From the NCBI GenBank assembly GCA_016283605.1, contig JAEENF010000256.1, positions 1 to 8,990 of the forward strand: a stretch of DNA of 8,990 nucleotides, in the 5' to 3' direction. Made by a program: the position numbers and the translations under genes. Shown here one piece after another: positions 1-7,505 of this stretch. The stretch's first letter is position 1. Every line of letters starts with the position of its first letter. Source of the DNA: Prevotella sp. GTDB taxonomy: Bacteria > Bacteroidota > Bacteroidia > Bacteroidales > Bacteroidaceae. Under the pieces are notes generated by a model, which saw nothing but the letters and a program-made list of their open reading frames with translations, did no database searches and was not told the origin of the DNA.

Positions 1-1617
1 GTCAGTGCCCTCAGGCAGCATCTCGATGTTCTGACGAGAGAAGATGAGAGCGGTAGGAGTATCGACATTCTCCATAGCCATGCGCCAGCAAACGGTGGTT
101 TCCTCGGCATCGGCAGGACGAACTACCAATACAGAGTTCTTGCCGTGGTGGTTCTTCAGCTTCTCCATCAGGCGGATCTGTGCCTCCTGCTCAACAGGCT
201 CGTGGGTAGGACCGTCCTCACCAACGCGGAATGCATCGTGGGTCCAGATGAACTTCACGGGCAGCTCCATCAGGGCAGCCATACGAACGGCGGGTTTCAT
301 ATAGTCAGAGAATACGAAGAAGGTACCGCAAGCGGGGATGACACCACCGTGCAGAGCCATACCGATACAGCAGCAAGCCATGGTGAGCTCAGCCACACCA
401 GCCTCGAAGAATGCACCGCTGAAGTCACCGCGAACGAGATCCTTGGTCTTCTTCAGGAAGCCGTTGGTGTTATCTGAATTGCTCAGGTCGGCAGAAGCAC
501 AAATCATATTGGGCACCTGCTCAGCCAGCTGACCGAGAACAGCAGCTGATGCACTACGAGTAGCTGAACCAGCCTTCTGCTCAACCTTGCTCCAGTCGAT
601 CTTCGGAGCCTTACCGCTGAACCACTCCTCCAGCTGCTTGGCCTGTACGGGATGACCCTTGGCCCACTCAGCCTTCTCAGCATAGCGCTCAGCTACAATC
701 TTCTTCAGCTCCTCAGCACGCTTAGCATACATCTCCTTCACTTCAGGGAAGATCTGGAACGGATTCTCAGGATCAGCACCCAGGTTCTTCATGGTGTTGA
801 TGTAAGCATCACCACCCAGAGGAGCACCGTGAGTAGCGCAGTTGCTCTCGTAAGAAGAACCGTCAGCCTTACGTGCACCCTTACCCATTACGCAGTGTCC
901 GATGATGAGTGATGGACGCTCCTTCTCAGCCTGAGCCTTCTTGATAGCCTCGCGGATCTGGTCTACGTTGTTACCGTCGATCTTCTGTACGTACCATCCC
1001 CAAGCCTCATACTTCTTGGCGGTATCCTCGCAGGTAACCACCTCTGTCTTTGTAGACAGCTGGATATCATTAGCGTCATAGAACATGATGAGGTTGTCGA
1101 GACCGAGGTTACCAGCAATACGGCCAGCACCCTGAGAGATCTCCTCCTGCACACCACCGTCAGAGATGTATGCATAGATGGTCTGATTCATCACGTTGCC
1201 CAGACGAGCCTTCAGGAACTTAGCGGCGATGGCAGCCCCTACAGCGAAACAGTGACCCTGCCCCAGAGGACCAGAGGTATTCTCGATACCGCGCTCAATC
1301 TCGCGCTCGGGGTGACCTGGAGTCACTGAACCCCACTGACGCAGGTCCTGCAGATCCTCCAATGTGTACTTACCAATAAGTGCGAGCTGGCTGTAGAGCA
1401 TCGGAGCCATGTGACCAGGATCGAGGAAGAAACGGTCGCGACCCTCCCAAGCGGGATTCTCGGGGTCATACACTAAGAACTCACTGTACAGAGTGTTGAT
1501 GAAATCTGCACCACCCATAGCACCGCCGGGGTGACCCGACTTAGCCTTTTCAACCATCGAAGCAGCAAGGATACGGATGTTGTCCGCTGCCATGTTCATA
1601 ACTTTGTTGTCGTTCAT
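1..1617 (-). CDS. tkt: Transketolase, 5' part (C-terminus beyond left edge)
   Basis: Cytoplasmic thiamine-diphosphate enzyme that moves two-carbon ketol units between sugar phosphates in the non-oxidative pentose phosphate pathway. I translated 539 codons from the ATG at 1617-1615; the family is usually about 660-680 residues, so roughly 130 C-terminal residues lie off the window. Visible are the pyrophosphate domain (to about 320) and the pyrimidine domain (about 350-520). Key residues match the family: H29 (SGHPGG), H69 (PGHM), H102 (GHPE), H263 (THGAPLG), catalytic E410 (GVAEL), H472 (GPTHEPVEQ) and R528 (SRQN). The metal/ThDP motif is S152-D-G-G rather than the usual G-D-G; the metal-binding Asp is kept. 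M7 is an alternative start, but the first ATG suits the promoter at 1655-1662. The gene is divergent from GH97 and has its own promoter. Its product would consume the xylulose 5-phosphate made by the arabinose pathway suggested by the neighbours. Identity is very secure. Confidence 0.97.
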   Translation of the reverse strand, partial: MNDNKVMNMAADNIRILAASMVEKAKSGHPGGAMGGADFINTLYSEFLVYDPENPAWEGRDRFFLDPGHMAPMLYSQLALIGKYTLEDLQDLRQWGSVTPGHPEREIERGIENTSGPLGQGHCFAVGAAIAAKFLKARLGNVMNQTIYAYISDGGVQEEISQGAGRIAGNLGLDNLIMFYDANDIQLSTKTEVVTCEDTAKKYEAWGWYVQKIDGNNVDQIREAIKKAQAEKERPSLIIGHCVMGKGARKADGSSYESNCATHGAPLGGDAYINTMKNLGADPENPFQIFPEVKEMYAKRAEELKKIVAERYAEKAEWAKGHPVQAKQLEEWFSGKAPKIDWSKVEQKAGSATRSASAAVLGQLAEQVPNMICASADLSNSDNTNGFLKKTKDLVRGDFSGAFFEAGVAELTMACCCIGMALHGGVIPACGTFFVFSDYMKPAVRMAALMELPVKFIWTHDAFRVGEDGPTHEPVEQEAQIRLMEKLKNHHGKNSVLVVRPADAEETTVCWRMAMENVDTPTALIFSRQNIEMLPEGTD

Positions 1618-1654
1618 AATGAATAATTATAATGTAAAAACGTTAATTTGCGTG

Positions 1655-1662
1655 CAAAGATA
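1655..1662 (-). promoter_or_regulatory. Bacteroidetes -7 promoter element for tkt
   Basis: On the minus strand this reads TATCTTTG, an exact match to the Bacteroidetes -7 consensus TAnnTTTG. It lies about 37 bp upstream of the tkt ATG, giving a leader of roughly 30 nt. A possible -33 element is weak: only a TTG (1681-1679) sits 16 bp upstream, slightly closer than usual. Assignment is by motif and position only. Confidence 0.6.
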
Positions 1663-1706
1663 CAAAATTAATCCGAAACAACCGAGAGATTCTCACAAAT
1701 TTTACA

Positions 1707-1714
1707 TATCTTTG
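1707..1714 (+). promoter_or_regulatory. Bacteroidetes -7 promoter element for the GH97 gene
   Basis: The plus strand reads TATCTTTG, matching TAnnTTTG, 27 bp before the ATG at 1742. This predicts a short leader of about 20 nt. No convincing TTTG -33 element is seen upstream. No Shine-Dalgarno sequence precedes the ATG; the stretch TAAGAATAAA is AT-rich, as is common in this phylum. The element also helps choose ATG 1742 over the longer upstream open frame, which would start before the promoter. Confidence 0.55.
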
Positions 1715-1741
1715 CAAGCGAAAACCTACGTTAAGAATAAA

Positions 1742-3724
1742 ATGAGACAGAAACTATTATTCGTGTTCCTGCTGACCAGCGCGATGACGATGGCGCAGAA
1801 GTTGTTTATGGGTTCGCCTGACGGCAGACTCGATGTGAAGATTGAAGTAAATGGCGGAGTGGCCACCTATGCTGTCTATTACGATGGTGTACAGGTACTA
1901 GAACCCTCGCAATTGGGCTTTGAGGCCGATTTCGGCGACTTTACCAAGGGCTTGTCGTTCAAGGAGAAGATAGGAGTGGACACTTTAAATCTGGTTCCTC
2001 TCGGGGTTTCAGACCAAACGGTGAATCTGAAATACAAGAAACTCAAGCATTCGAAGTACTCGACATGTAAGCAGTTCTATAAGGTCCCATTTAAGAATTC
2101 TAAAGGCCAAGAGATGTCGGTCGTCTTCGTGGTGAGAAACAACAATCTCGCCTTCCGTTACGAGATTCCCCGTCCAGGCGAGAATCCCAAGTGTGGTGTG
2201 ATTCGTCGTGAGGTATCATCATTCAATTTCCCCAAGCAGACTTGCACGTTCCTTTCTCCGCAGATTGGTCCGATGACGGGGTGGGAGCGTACCAAGCCTA
2301 GTTACGAGGAGGATTACGAGGCCGATGCACTGATGGCCAAGAAGTCGCGCTTTGGTCAGGGCTACACCTTCCCCTGTCTCTTCCGCGTGCCGGTGAACAA
2401 TGTCGGCAATGCATGGGTGCTCGTCTCTGAGACGGGTGTCGACGGTAGTTACGTGGGTTCTCACCTGAGCGACTACTCTCCTGAGACCGGCTATACCATC
2501 GCCTTCCCGCAGCCTGGCGAGAACAATGGTATCGGCTCTGCTGAGGCTGGTATCCCCTTGCCCTATACGACCCCTTGGCGTACTATTACCATAGGTGCCT
2601 CACTGAAACCTATCGTGGAAACCACTATACCCTATGATCTTGTTGAACCCAAATACACCACCATTACGGATGGCAAGCCTGGCCGTTATACATGGTCATG
2701 GCTCGTTTGGCAGGATGAGAGTATTAACTACGACGATCAGAAGCTGTTTATCGATCTTGCCGCCGAGATGGGTTATGAATATTGCCTCGTCGACAACTGG
2801 TGGGATCAGCGCATCGGTTACAAACGTATCAAGGAACTTTCGCAATACGCTCAGTCGAAGGGTGTGTCGCTGATGCTCTGGTACAACTCCAACGGCTACG
2901 AGAATGACGCTCCGCAGACACCTCGCGACCGTATGTCAACAGCTATTGCACGTGATAACGAGATGACGTGGTTGCAGAAAATTGGTGTGAAGGGTATCAA
3001 GGTCGACTTCTTCGGAGGCGACAAACAGTGCACGATGCAACTCTATGAGGACATTCTCTTCGATGCCGCCCGTCATGGCCTGCAAGTCATCTTCCATGGT
3101 TGCACCATACCTCGTGGCTGGGAGATCATGTATCCCAACTATGTGGCTTCTGAGGCCGTGCTTGCTTCTGAAAATGTTTTCTTCTCTGAGGGACATGCTA
3201 AGAGCGAGGCCTTTGAGCTTTGCCTGCATCCGTTCATCCGCAATGCTGTGGGCACGATGGACTGGGGTGGAACGATTATGAATAAGTACCTGTCGCGCGA
3301 CAATAAGAGCCGCCATCGTCGTTATACCACCGATATCTTCGAGATGGCTTCTGCCATCACCAATCAGACACCTGTCCAGTGTATTGCTATCCAGCCCAAC
3401 AATCTTACGGAGTTGCCTCAGTTCGAACTTGATTTCCTGAAGCAGGTGCCGACCACGTGGGATAAGACACGTTTTATCGATGGATATCCTGGTAAATATG
3501 TGGTACTTGCTCGCAAACACGATGACAACTGGTATGTGGCTGGTCTGAATGCAGAGTCGCAGGCCAAGATGCTGATCATAGAAATGGAGGAGTGGGCAGG
3601 CAAGACTGTCGACTATTATGTCGACGATCCCAAGAAAGGTCCACAGTTGCAACAGCTGAAGTTCGACAAGAAAGGAAAGGCGAAGGTTACAATCCAACCA
3701 ATGGGTGGAATCATCCTGAAATAA
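1742..3724 (+). CDS. Secreted GH97 glycoside hydrolase, retaining alpha-galactosidase-like
   Basis: A 660-residue exo-glycosidase of family GH97, the SusB/alpha-galactosidase family. I chose ATG 1742 because it begins a clear signal peptide (MRQKLLFVFLLTSAMTMA, cleavage before Q19). The open frame extends up to 1577, but that would overlap tkt and precede the promoter. Domains: N-terminal beta-sandwich about 20-300, catalytic (beta/alpha)8 barrel about 310-560 (starting near YTWSW, with VDNWWD at 350-355), C-terminal beta domain about 570-660. In the family, inverting members use Glu bases, whereas retaining alpha-galactosidases use an Asp nucleophile. Here D422 (IKVDFFGG) fits the nucleophile and E471 (VASEAV) is the likely acid/base. 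It probably acts in the periplasm or at the cell surface on alpha-galactosides. A bifunctional beta-L-arabinopyranosidase/alpha-galactosidase is known in GH97, which would suit the arabinose context. The family is certain; the substrate is inferred. Confidence 0.93.
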   Translation: MRQKLLFVFLLTSAMTMAQKLFMGSPDGRLDVKIEVNGGVATYAVYYDGVQVLEPSQLGFEADFGDFTKGLSFKEKIGVDTLNLVPLGVSDQTVNLKYKKLKHSKYSTCKQFYKVPFKNSKGQEMSVVFVVRNNNLAFRYEIPRPGENPKCGVIRREVSSFNFPKQTCTFLSPQIGPMTGWERTKPSYEEDYEADALMAKKSRFGQGYTFPCLFRVPVNNVGNAWVLVSETGVDGSYVGSHLSDYSPETGYTIAFPQPGENNGIGSAEAGIPLPYTTPWRTITIGASLKPIVETTIPYDLVEPKYTTITDGKPGRYTWSWLVWQDESINYDDQKLFIDLAAEMGYEYCLVDNWWDQRIGYKRIKELSQYAQSKGVSLMLWYNSNGYENDAPQTPRDRMSTAIARDNEMTWLQKIGVKGIKVDFFGGDKQCTMQLYEDILFDAARHGLQVIFHGCTIPRGWEIMYPNYVASEAVLASENVFFSEGHAKSEAFELCLHPFIRNAVGTMDWGGTIMNKYLSRDNKSRHRRYTTDIFEMASAITNQTPVQCIAIQPNNLTELPQFELDFLKQVPTTWDKTRFIDGYPGKYVVLARKHDDNWYVAGLNAESQAKMLIIEMEEWAGKTVDYYVDDPKKGPQLQQLKFDKKGKAKVTIQPMGGIILK

Positions 3725-3757
3725 TAAAGGTGCCTCAGCTGAGGCACCTTTATTATT
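3720..3757. terminator. Bidirectional intrinsic terminator, perfect 38-bp palindrome
   Basis: Two 19-nt arms, 3720-3738 and 3739-3757, are exact reverse complements. The GC-rich core GGTGCCTCAG/CTGAGGCACC is flanked by A-rich sequence on one side and TTTATTATT on the other. In either direction the RNA folds into a strong hairpin followed by a U-rich tract. It sits between the convergent GH97 and GH51 genes, so it probably ends both transcripts. The GH97 stop codon (3722-3724) lies inside the left arm. Confidence 0.9.
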
Positions 3758-3772
3758 GGCGGTTTTCAAATA

Positions 3773-5365
3773 TTATTTGATATTCAAAACGATAATCGAC
3801 TTTGCCGGTACCTTAACGGTCAACACACCTTTGGCAAGTTTCGCATCTTTATAGTCGGTGGGTGCCACCGTCGTCGGGTGCTGAAAGTCGTTGAAGTCTG
3901 CAACGTTCTTTGACGTCAGAATACGACCCGAAACGGTCTTGGCGTTGTAGCCCTCGATATTGAAGTCAATCGTTTGGTCTTTGTCAAGGCTCACGTTTGT
4001 CACGGCCAGTACGATAGAACCGTCTGTCGTCTTTGCTGCCGAGGCAGAGAGCATGGGACAGGGACGATAGCCTGCATCCTTGGCGTTGGCTTTCTCCTTG
4101 AAGTAAGCCTTGCTCACTGCCATTACCTCGCTCTTGAGGTCGATGGGCAGATAGGTGGCTTCCATGAATGGGGTGTACATCTCGAAGACGTGATAGGTCG
4201 GTGTGAGTACCATGTGGCCAGTGCCTTCCTGATCAGTAAGAATCATAGACTGGAGAACGTTTACGACCTGGGCGATATTCGCCATCTTCACGCGATCTGT
4301 ATATTTATGGAACACGTTGAGACTCAATGCGGCTACAAAAGCATCGCGTAGGGCATTTTGCTGGTAGAGGTGACCAGAAATAGTGCCGGGTTCCTCATCC
4401 CACCAGGTTCCCCACTCATCAACGAGCAGACCGATGGTGTTCTTGGGATCTTTCTCGTCCATGATGGCCTTGTGCTTCTTGATCACTTCCTCAATTTCAA
4501 GGCACTTACCCAAAGCCCAGTAATACTGGTCGTTGTCGAACTTCGTGGCAGAGCCCTTGGAACCTTCCCATCCCGAACAAGTATAATAATGCAAACTGAT
4601 TCCCTGCATACGGTTGCCGATCTTATCCATACACACCTTTGTCCAGTCGTAATCGTAGTCGCTGGCACCAGAGGCGATGCGATAGAGCTTGTTGCTGCCC
4701 TGGTCGCGCAGGTAGGTGTTGAACTTTCGGAACTCGTTGCTATAATATTCCGGAGTCATATTACCGCCGCAGCCCCAAGCTTCGTTGCCAATGCCGAAGT
4801 ATTTTACCTTCCAGGCTTTGTCGCGACCGTTAGCACGACGCAGACGAGCCATTGGCGTATCACCATCGGAGGTCATATACTCAATCCACTGGGCCATTTC
4901 CTTGACAGTGCCGCTGCCGACATTACCACTAATATAGGGCTCGCAGCCGAGCATCTCACAGAGGTTCAGGAACTCGTGGGTGCCGAAGGAGTTGTCCTCG
5001 ATGGTACCGCCCCAGTTGTTGTTTCTTAATGACGGACGCTTGTCCTTGGGACCGATGCCATCCATCCAGTGGTAGTCATCAGCGAAACAGCCACCAGGCC
5101 AACGCATGACGGGAATTTTCAGCGCCTTCAGGGCTTCGAAGACATCCTTGCGATAACCTTGGATGTTAGGGATCTGTGAGTTCTCGCCTACCCAGAGACC
5201 ACCGTAGATGCACGAGCCGAGGTGTTCGGAGAACTGACCATAAATTTCTCTGTTGATCTTGGCTCCAGCCTGATTGGCGTGAACCGTAGCCTTTACATTC
5301 TCTGCCGCTATGGCGCTGGTGGCAAAAGACAGTGCCAATGATGCGGTAACGAAAAGTTTCTTCAT
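3773..5365 (-). CDS. Secreted alpha-L-arabinofuranosidase, GH51
   Basis: A 530-residue enzyme (EC 3.2.1.55) that removes terminal alpha-L-arabinofuranosyl residues from arabinan, arabinoxylan, arabinogalactan or their oligosaccharides with retention. A signal peptide of about 20 residues (MKKLFVTASLALSFATSAIA, cut near A20/A21) sends it to the periplasm or beyond. The mature part is a full-length GH51 unit: FSEHLG at 45-50, RWPGGCFADDYHW at 88-100, barrel to about 390, then a C-terminal beta-sandwich to 530. E195 in GIGNEAWG is the acid/base and E317 in LLVDEWGTWW is the nucleophile. It is last in a three-gene set, 33 bp after the phosphatase stop. I see no promoter or Shine-Dalgarno in that gap, so it is probably co-transcribed from upstream. 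Transcription should end at the palindrome at 3720-3757. The released arabinose would feed the pathway containing the kinase at the head of this set. Confidence 0.95.
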   Translation of the reverse strand: MKKLFVTASLALSFATSAIAAENVKATVHANQAGAKINREIYGQFSEHLGSCIYGGLWVGENSQIPNIQGYRKDVFEALKALKIPVMRWPGGCFADDYHWMDGIGPKDKRPSLRNNNWGGTIEDNSFGTHEFLNLCEMLGCEPYISGNVGSGTVKEMAQWIEYMTSDGDTPMARLRRANGRDKAWKVKYFGIGNEAWGCGGNMTPEYYSNEFRKFNTYLRDQGSNKLYRIASGASDYDYDWTKVCMDKIGNRMQGISLHYYTCSGWEGSKGSATKFDNDQYYWALGKCLEIEEVIKKHKAIMDEKDPKNTIGLLVDEWGTWWDEEPGTISGHLYQQNALRDAFVAALSLNVFHKYTDRVKMANIAQVVNVLQSMILTDQEGTGHMVLTPTYHVFEMYTPFMEATYLPIDLKSEVMAVSKAYFKEKANAKDAGYRPCPMLSASAAKTTDGSIVLAVTNVSLDKDQTIDFNIEGYNAKTVSGRILTSKNVADFNDFQHPTTVAPTDYKDAKLAKGVLTVKVPAKSIIVLNIK

Positions 5366-5398
5366 GTTGTTTCTGTTGGGTTTGGGAATTTTGAAAGA

Positions 5399-7495
5399 TT
5401 AATTTAAAATGGGATCTTTTACACTCAGACAGAGCATCGTCAGGTCATCGTTAGGCGCAGCACCATTGCGGTGCTTCTCAACTAGCTCATTCATCTTTTC
5501 GATGACTTGCTTAGCATTTTCGAAGGGGGTGAAACGCAGGACGTTGATAATCTGATCATCGCCAAACTGTTCCTGACTCTTGTTTTCGGCCTCATTCAGT
5601 CCGTCGGAGTAGACGAAGAGTGGTGTTCCCTTGATATTGTCGATTTGCTCGCCTTCGTAGTCAATATCTGGGAATAAACCTATCGGAGCGTTAGATTGCA
5701 CATCGATGAATTCCGCATTTCGTGAACCGTCTGTTGTCTCACTCTTTTTGGCAATGAGAACAGGAGGATTATGGCCGGCATTGCAGAAGACCAGCTTACC
5801 ACTATCCAGATAGACAAGTCCGATAAACATCGTGACGAACATACCCTGTTCATTATCTTCGGTGAGGGCGTTGTTCATTCTCGTTGCTATTTCGGCAGGC
5901 ATCATGTGTTGAGTGGCGAGAGTACGGAATAGGCGTGTTGCCTGAGCCATAAAGAGAGATGCGGGAACGCCTTTTCCGCTGACATCTCCAACACAGAAAT
6001 AGAGTTCTTTGTCGAGCAGCAGATAACCATAGAGGTCACCACCAACCTCTTTAGCGGGCGTCATAGAGGCATAGATGTCGAGACCAGGACAATCGGGGAA
6101 GATGTTAGGCACCATAGACATCTGAATGTCACGAGCGATACGCAATTCACTCTCGATACGCTCCTTGGCGGCGGTCGTCTCTTCCAATTGGTCGTAGGCG
6201 GCCTGAAGTTTAGAGTGAGCCACAGCTAAATGATGCTGAGCCTTGCGGCGATGATAGGTGTAAACGGTAAAGAATGTGACGATAAGTACTAATGCTAAGG
6301 CTGTACCTATTAATCGTTGCTTTGTGAGATCGGCCTGTTGACGGGCAATCTCTGCCTCTTGTTGTTGAGTGTCGTAGATTGTTGCCAACTCAGCAGCGTC
6401 GTCTTTCTTAGCGCGGATGATGGCGCTGTCAAGGGCATTGCAGATCTTCGTGCCGATGGCGATAGCTGAGTCTCTGCGCTGTGCACCTACGTTCGCATGG
6501 AACTTCGGAAGGAGAAACTGTTTGATGTTGTCAAGCGTCAACTTAATGTCGTTCTCCTGCATCAGCTGATCCAGATCACTGAAGTGGTTGGCAGCTTCGG
6601 TATAACGGTGAGCAGCCATCAGGTAATCGTTAGCATAGAGACGTCCTTGACCTGTTTTTCCATATCTGGTGTTAATACCTTCTTGATAAGCTTTTGCGGC
6701 TTCTTTGGGCTGTCCGTTGTTCTGTAGGATAATAGCCTTCAATAGCCATACTTGAGCTCTTGCATCATCGGTAATACTGTCTCTGACGGCGTCAGACGTT
6801 GATTGTGCCATATAGAATTTGTCAACAAGCCTATCCGCACGTTCTATCCAAGGAAGAGCATCTTCATAGCGTTGGGCATTGATATACTCATCGGTGGTAC
6901 TGATAATACTCTCAAAAGACATCAGCATCAGTCGTCCTACGCTATCGTTCGCAGATAACTTCATGAAAGCGTTATATGAGCGCTCAAAGTTATTGGCAGC
7001 CTGTTTTATTCTTCCAAGATTGAGTTGACAACAGCCAATTGTGTTCATCAGCATGGCGGCATCAGTGTCGGACTCGCGGTCGTTCTCCTTAAGCTTCCAT
7101 AAGGCATCCATCGCGATGTGAAGGGCGTCGTTATAGTCGCCTTTTTTCAAGAGTAAGGTAGCCAGACGACGAGCTGACTTGTAATAGTTCAGCTCGTCGC
7201 TCTCGCTCTTGATATCAGACTCTACTACCTTTTTATAATAGACCTCTGCAGAACGCATCTGTTTTTGATGGTAATAGGCTACACCACGCCATCGGTTGGC
7301 GTTCTGAGAAGTGATGTCACCCTCAGCTTCCAGACTGTCCGCCAGTTCGAGTACACGTTTGTAGTTTTGCACTTCGCCTGCAGCGAACATCAGACTGTCG
7401 CCCTTGCCTGCCTTCAACTTCGCGTGGCTGTTACCCTCGCACGAAGTGACGATGGCAGCAATGAGGATGACCAGGATAATAGAATATATTTTCAC
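5399..7495 (-). CDS. Membrane-anchored TPR protein with C-terminal SpoIIE/RsbU-type PP2C phosphatase
   Basis: A 698-residue putative signalling phosphatase. The start is GTG (7495-7493), 10 bp after the kinase stop; it opens a lipoprotein-like signal (MKIYSIILVILIAAIVTSC, candidate lipid-modified C19), and no ATG start lies nearby in frame. Residues about 40-310 are helical TPR-like repeats, likely periplasmic. A Q/E-rich helix (about 372-395) leads into a transmembrane segment (396-414), followed by basic YHRRK, suggesting a cytoplasmic C-terminus. A second helical linker (about 420-462) ends in the RARDIQMSMVP-like motif typical of RsbU/SpoIIE proteins. The catalytic domain (about 465-693) keeps the PP2C metal Asps: D487 (VGGDLYG), D504 (GDVSGKG), D631 (YSDGLNEA) and D683/D684 (NDDLT), plus CNAGHNPP at 571-578. 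It is therefore expected to be an active Mn/Mg-dependent Ser/Thr phosphatase. The family's usual substrate is a phosphorylated anti-sigma antagonist; none is visible here. Its signal and target are unknown, and its place in a sugar operon is unusual. Confidence 0.9.
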   Translation of the reverse strand: MKIYSIILVILIAAIVTSCEGNSHAKLKAGKGDSLMFAAGEVQNYKRVLELADSLEAEGDITSQNANRWRGVAYYHQKQMRSAEVYYKKVVESDIKSESDELNYYKSARRLATLLLKKGDYNDALHIAMDALWKLKENDRESDTDAAMLMNTIGCCQLNLGRIKQAANNFERSYNAFMKLSANDSVGRLMLMSFESIISTTDEYINAQRYEDALPWIERADRLVDKFYMAQSTSDAVRDSITDDARAQVWLLKAIILQNNGQPKEAAKAYQEGINTRYGKTGQGRLYANDYLMAAHRYTEAANHFSDLDQLMQENDIKLTLDNIKQFLLPKFHANVGAQRRDSAIAIGTKICNALDSAIIRAKKDDAAELATIYDTQQQEAEIARQQADLTKQRLIGTALALVLIVTFFTVYTYHRRKAQHHLAVAHSKLQAAYDQLEETTAAKERIESELRIARDIQMSMVPNIFPDCPGLDIYASMTPAKEVGGDLYGYLLLDKELYFCVGDVSGKGVPASLFMAQATRLFRTLATQHMMPAEIATRMNNALTEDNEQGMFVTMFIGLVYLDSGKLVFCNAGHNPPVLIAKKSETTDGSRNAEFIDVQSNAPIGLFPDIDYEGEQIDNIKGTPLFVYSDGLNEAENKSQEQFGDDQIINVLRFTPFENAKQVIEKMNELVEKHRNGAAPNDDLTMLCLSVKDPILN

Positions 7496-7505
7496 CTTGG
7501 ATGCT

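Larger units (their letters stand above)
1653..1716. repeat. Perfect 10-bp inverted repeat spanning the divergent promoters
   Basis: TGCAAAGATA (1653-1662) and TATCTTTGCA (1707-1716) are exact reverse complements separated by 44 bp. Each arm contains one of the two outward-facing -7 elements. The repeat may simply reflect two promoters sharing a consensus plus the flanking CA/TG, or it may be a regulator site. The rest of the 1618-1741 gap is AT-rich and I see no other gene or RNA in it. Confidence 0.6.

Noticed and set aside
1577..1741. N-terminal extension of the GH97 frame up to an ATG at 1577
   Set aside because: It overlaps the start of tkt, lies before the likely promoter at 1707-1714, and would bury the clear signal peptide starting at 1742.
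2936..3769. 277-codon open frame antisense to GH97
   Set aside because: It lies wholly opposite strongly supported GH97 coding sequence, shows no recognisable domain, and crosses the terminator palindrome; it is a shadow of codon usage.
4358..5029. 223-codon open frame antisense to GH51
   Set aside because: It is opposite the conserved GH51 catalytic region and has no recognisable family or start context; treated as a shadow.
5366..5398. Separate promoter for GH51 in the 33-bp gap
   Set aside because: No TAnnTTTG element is present on the minus strand in this gap, so read-through from the upstream genes is more likely.
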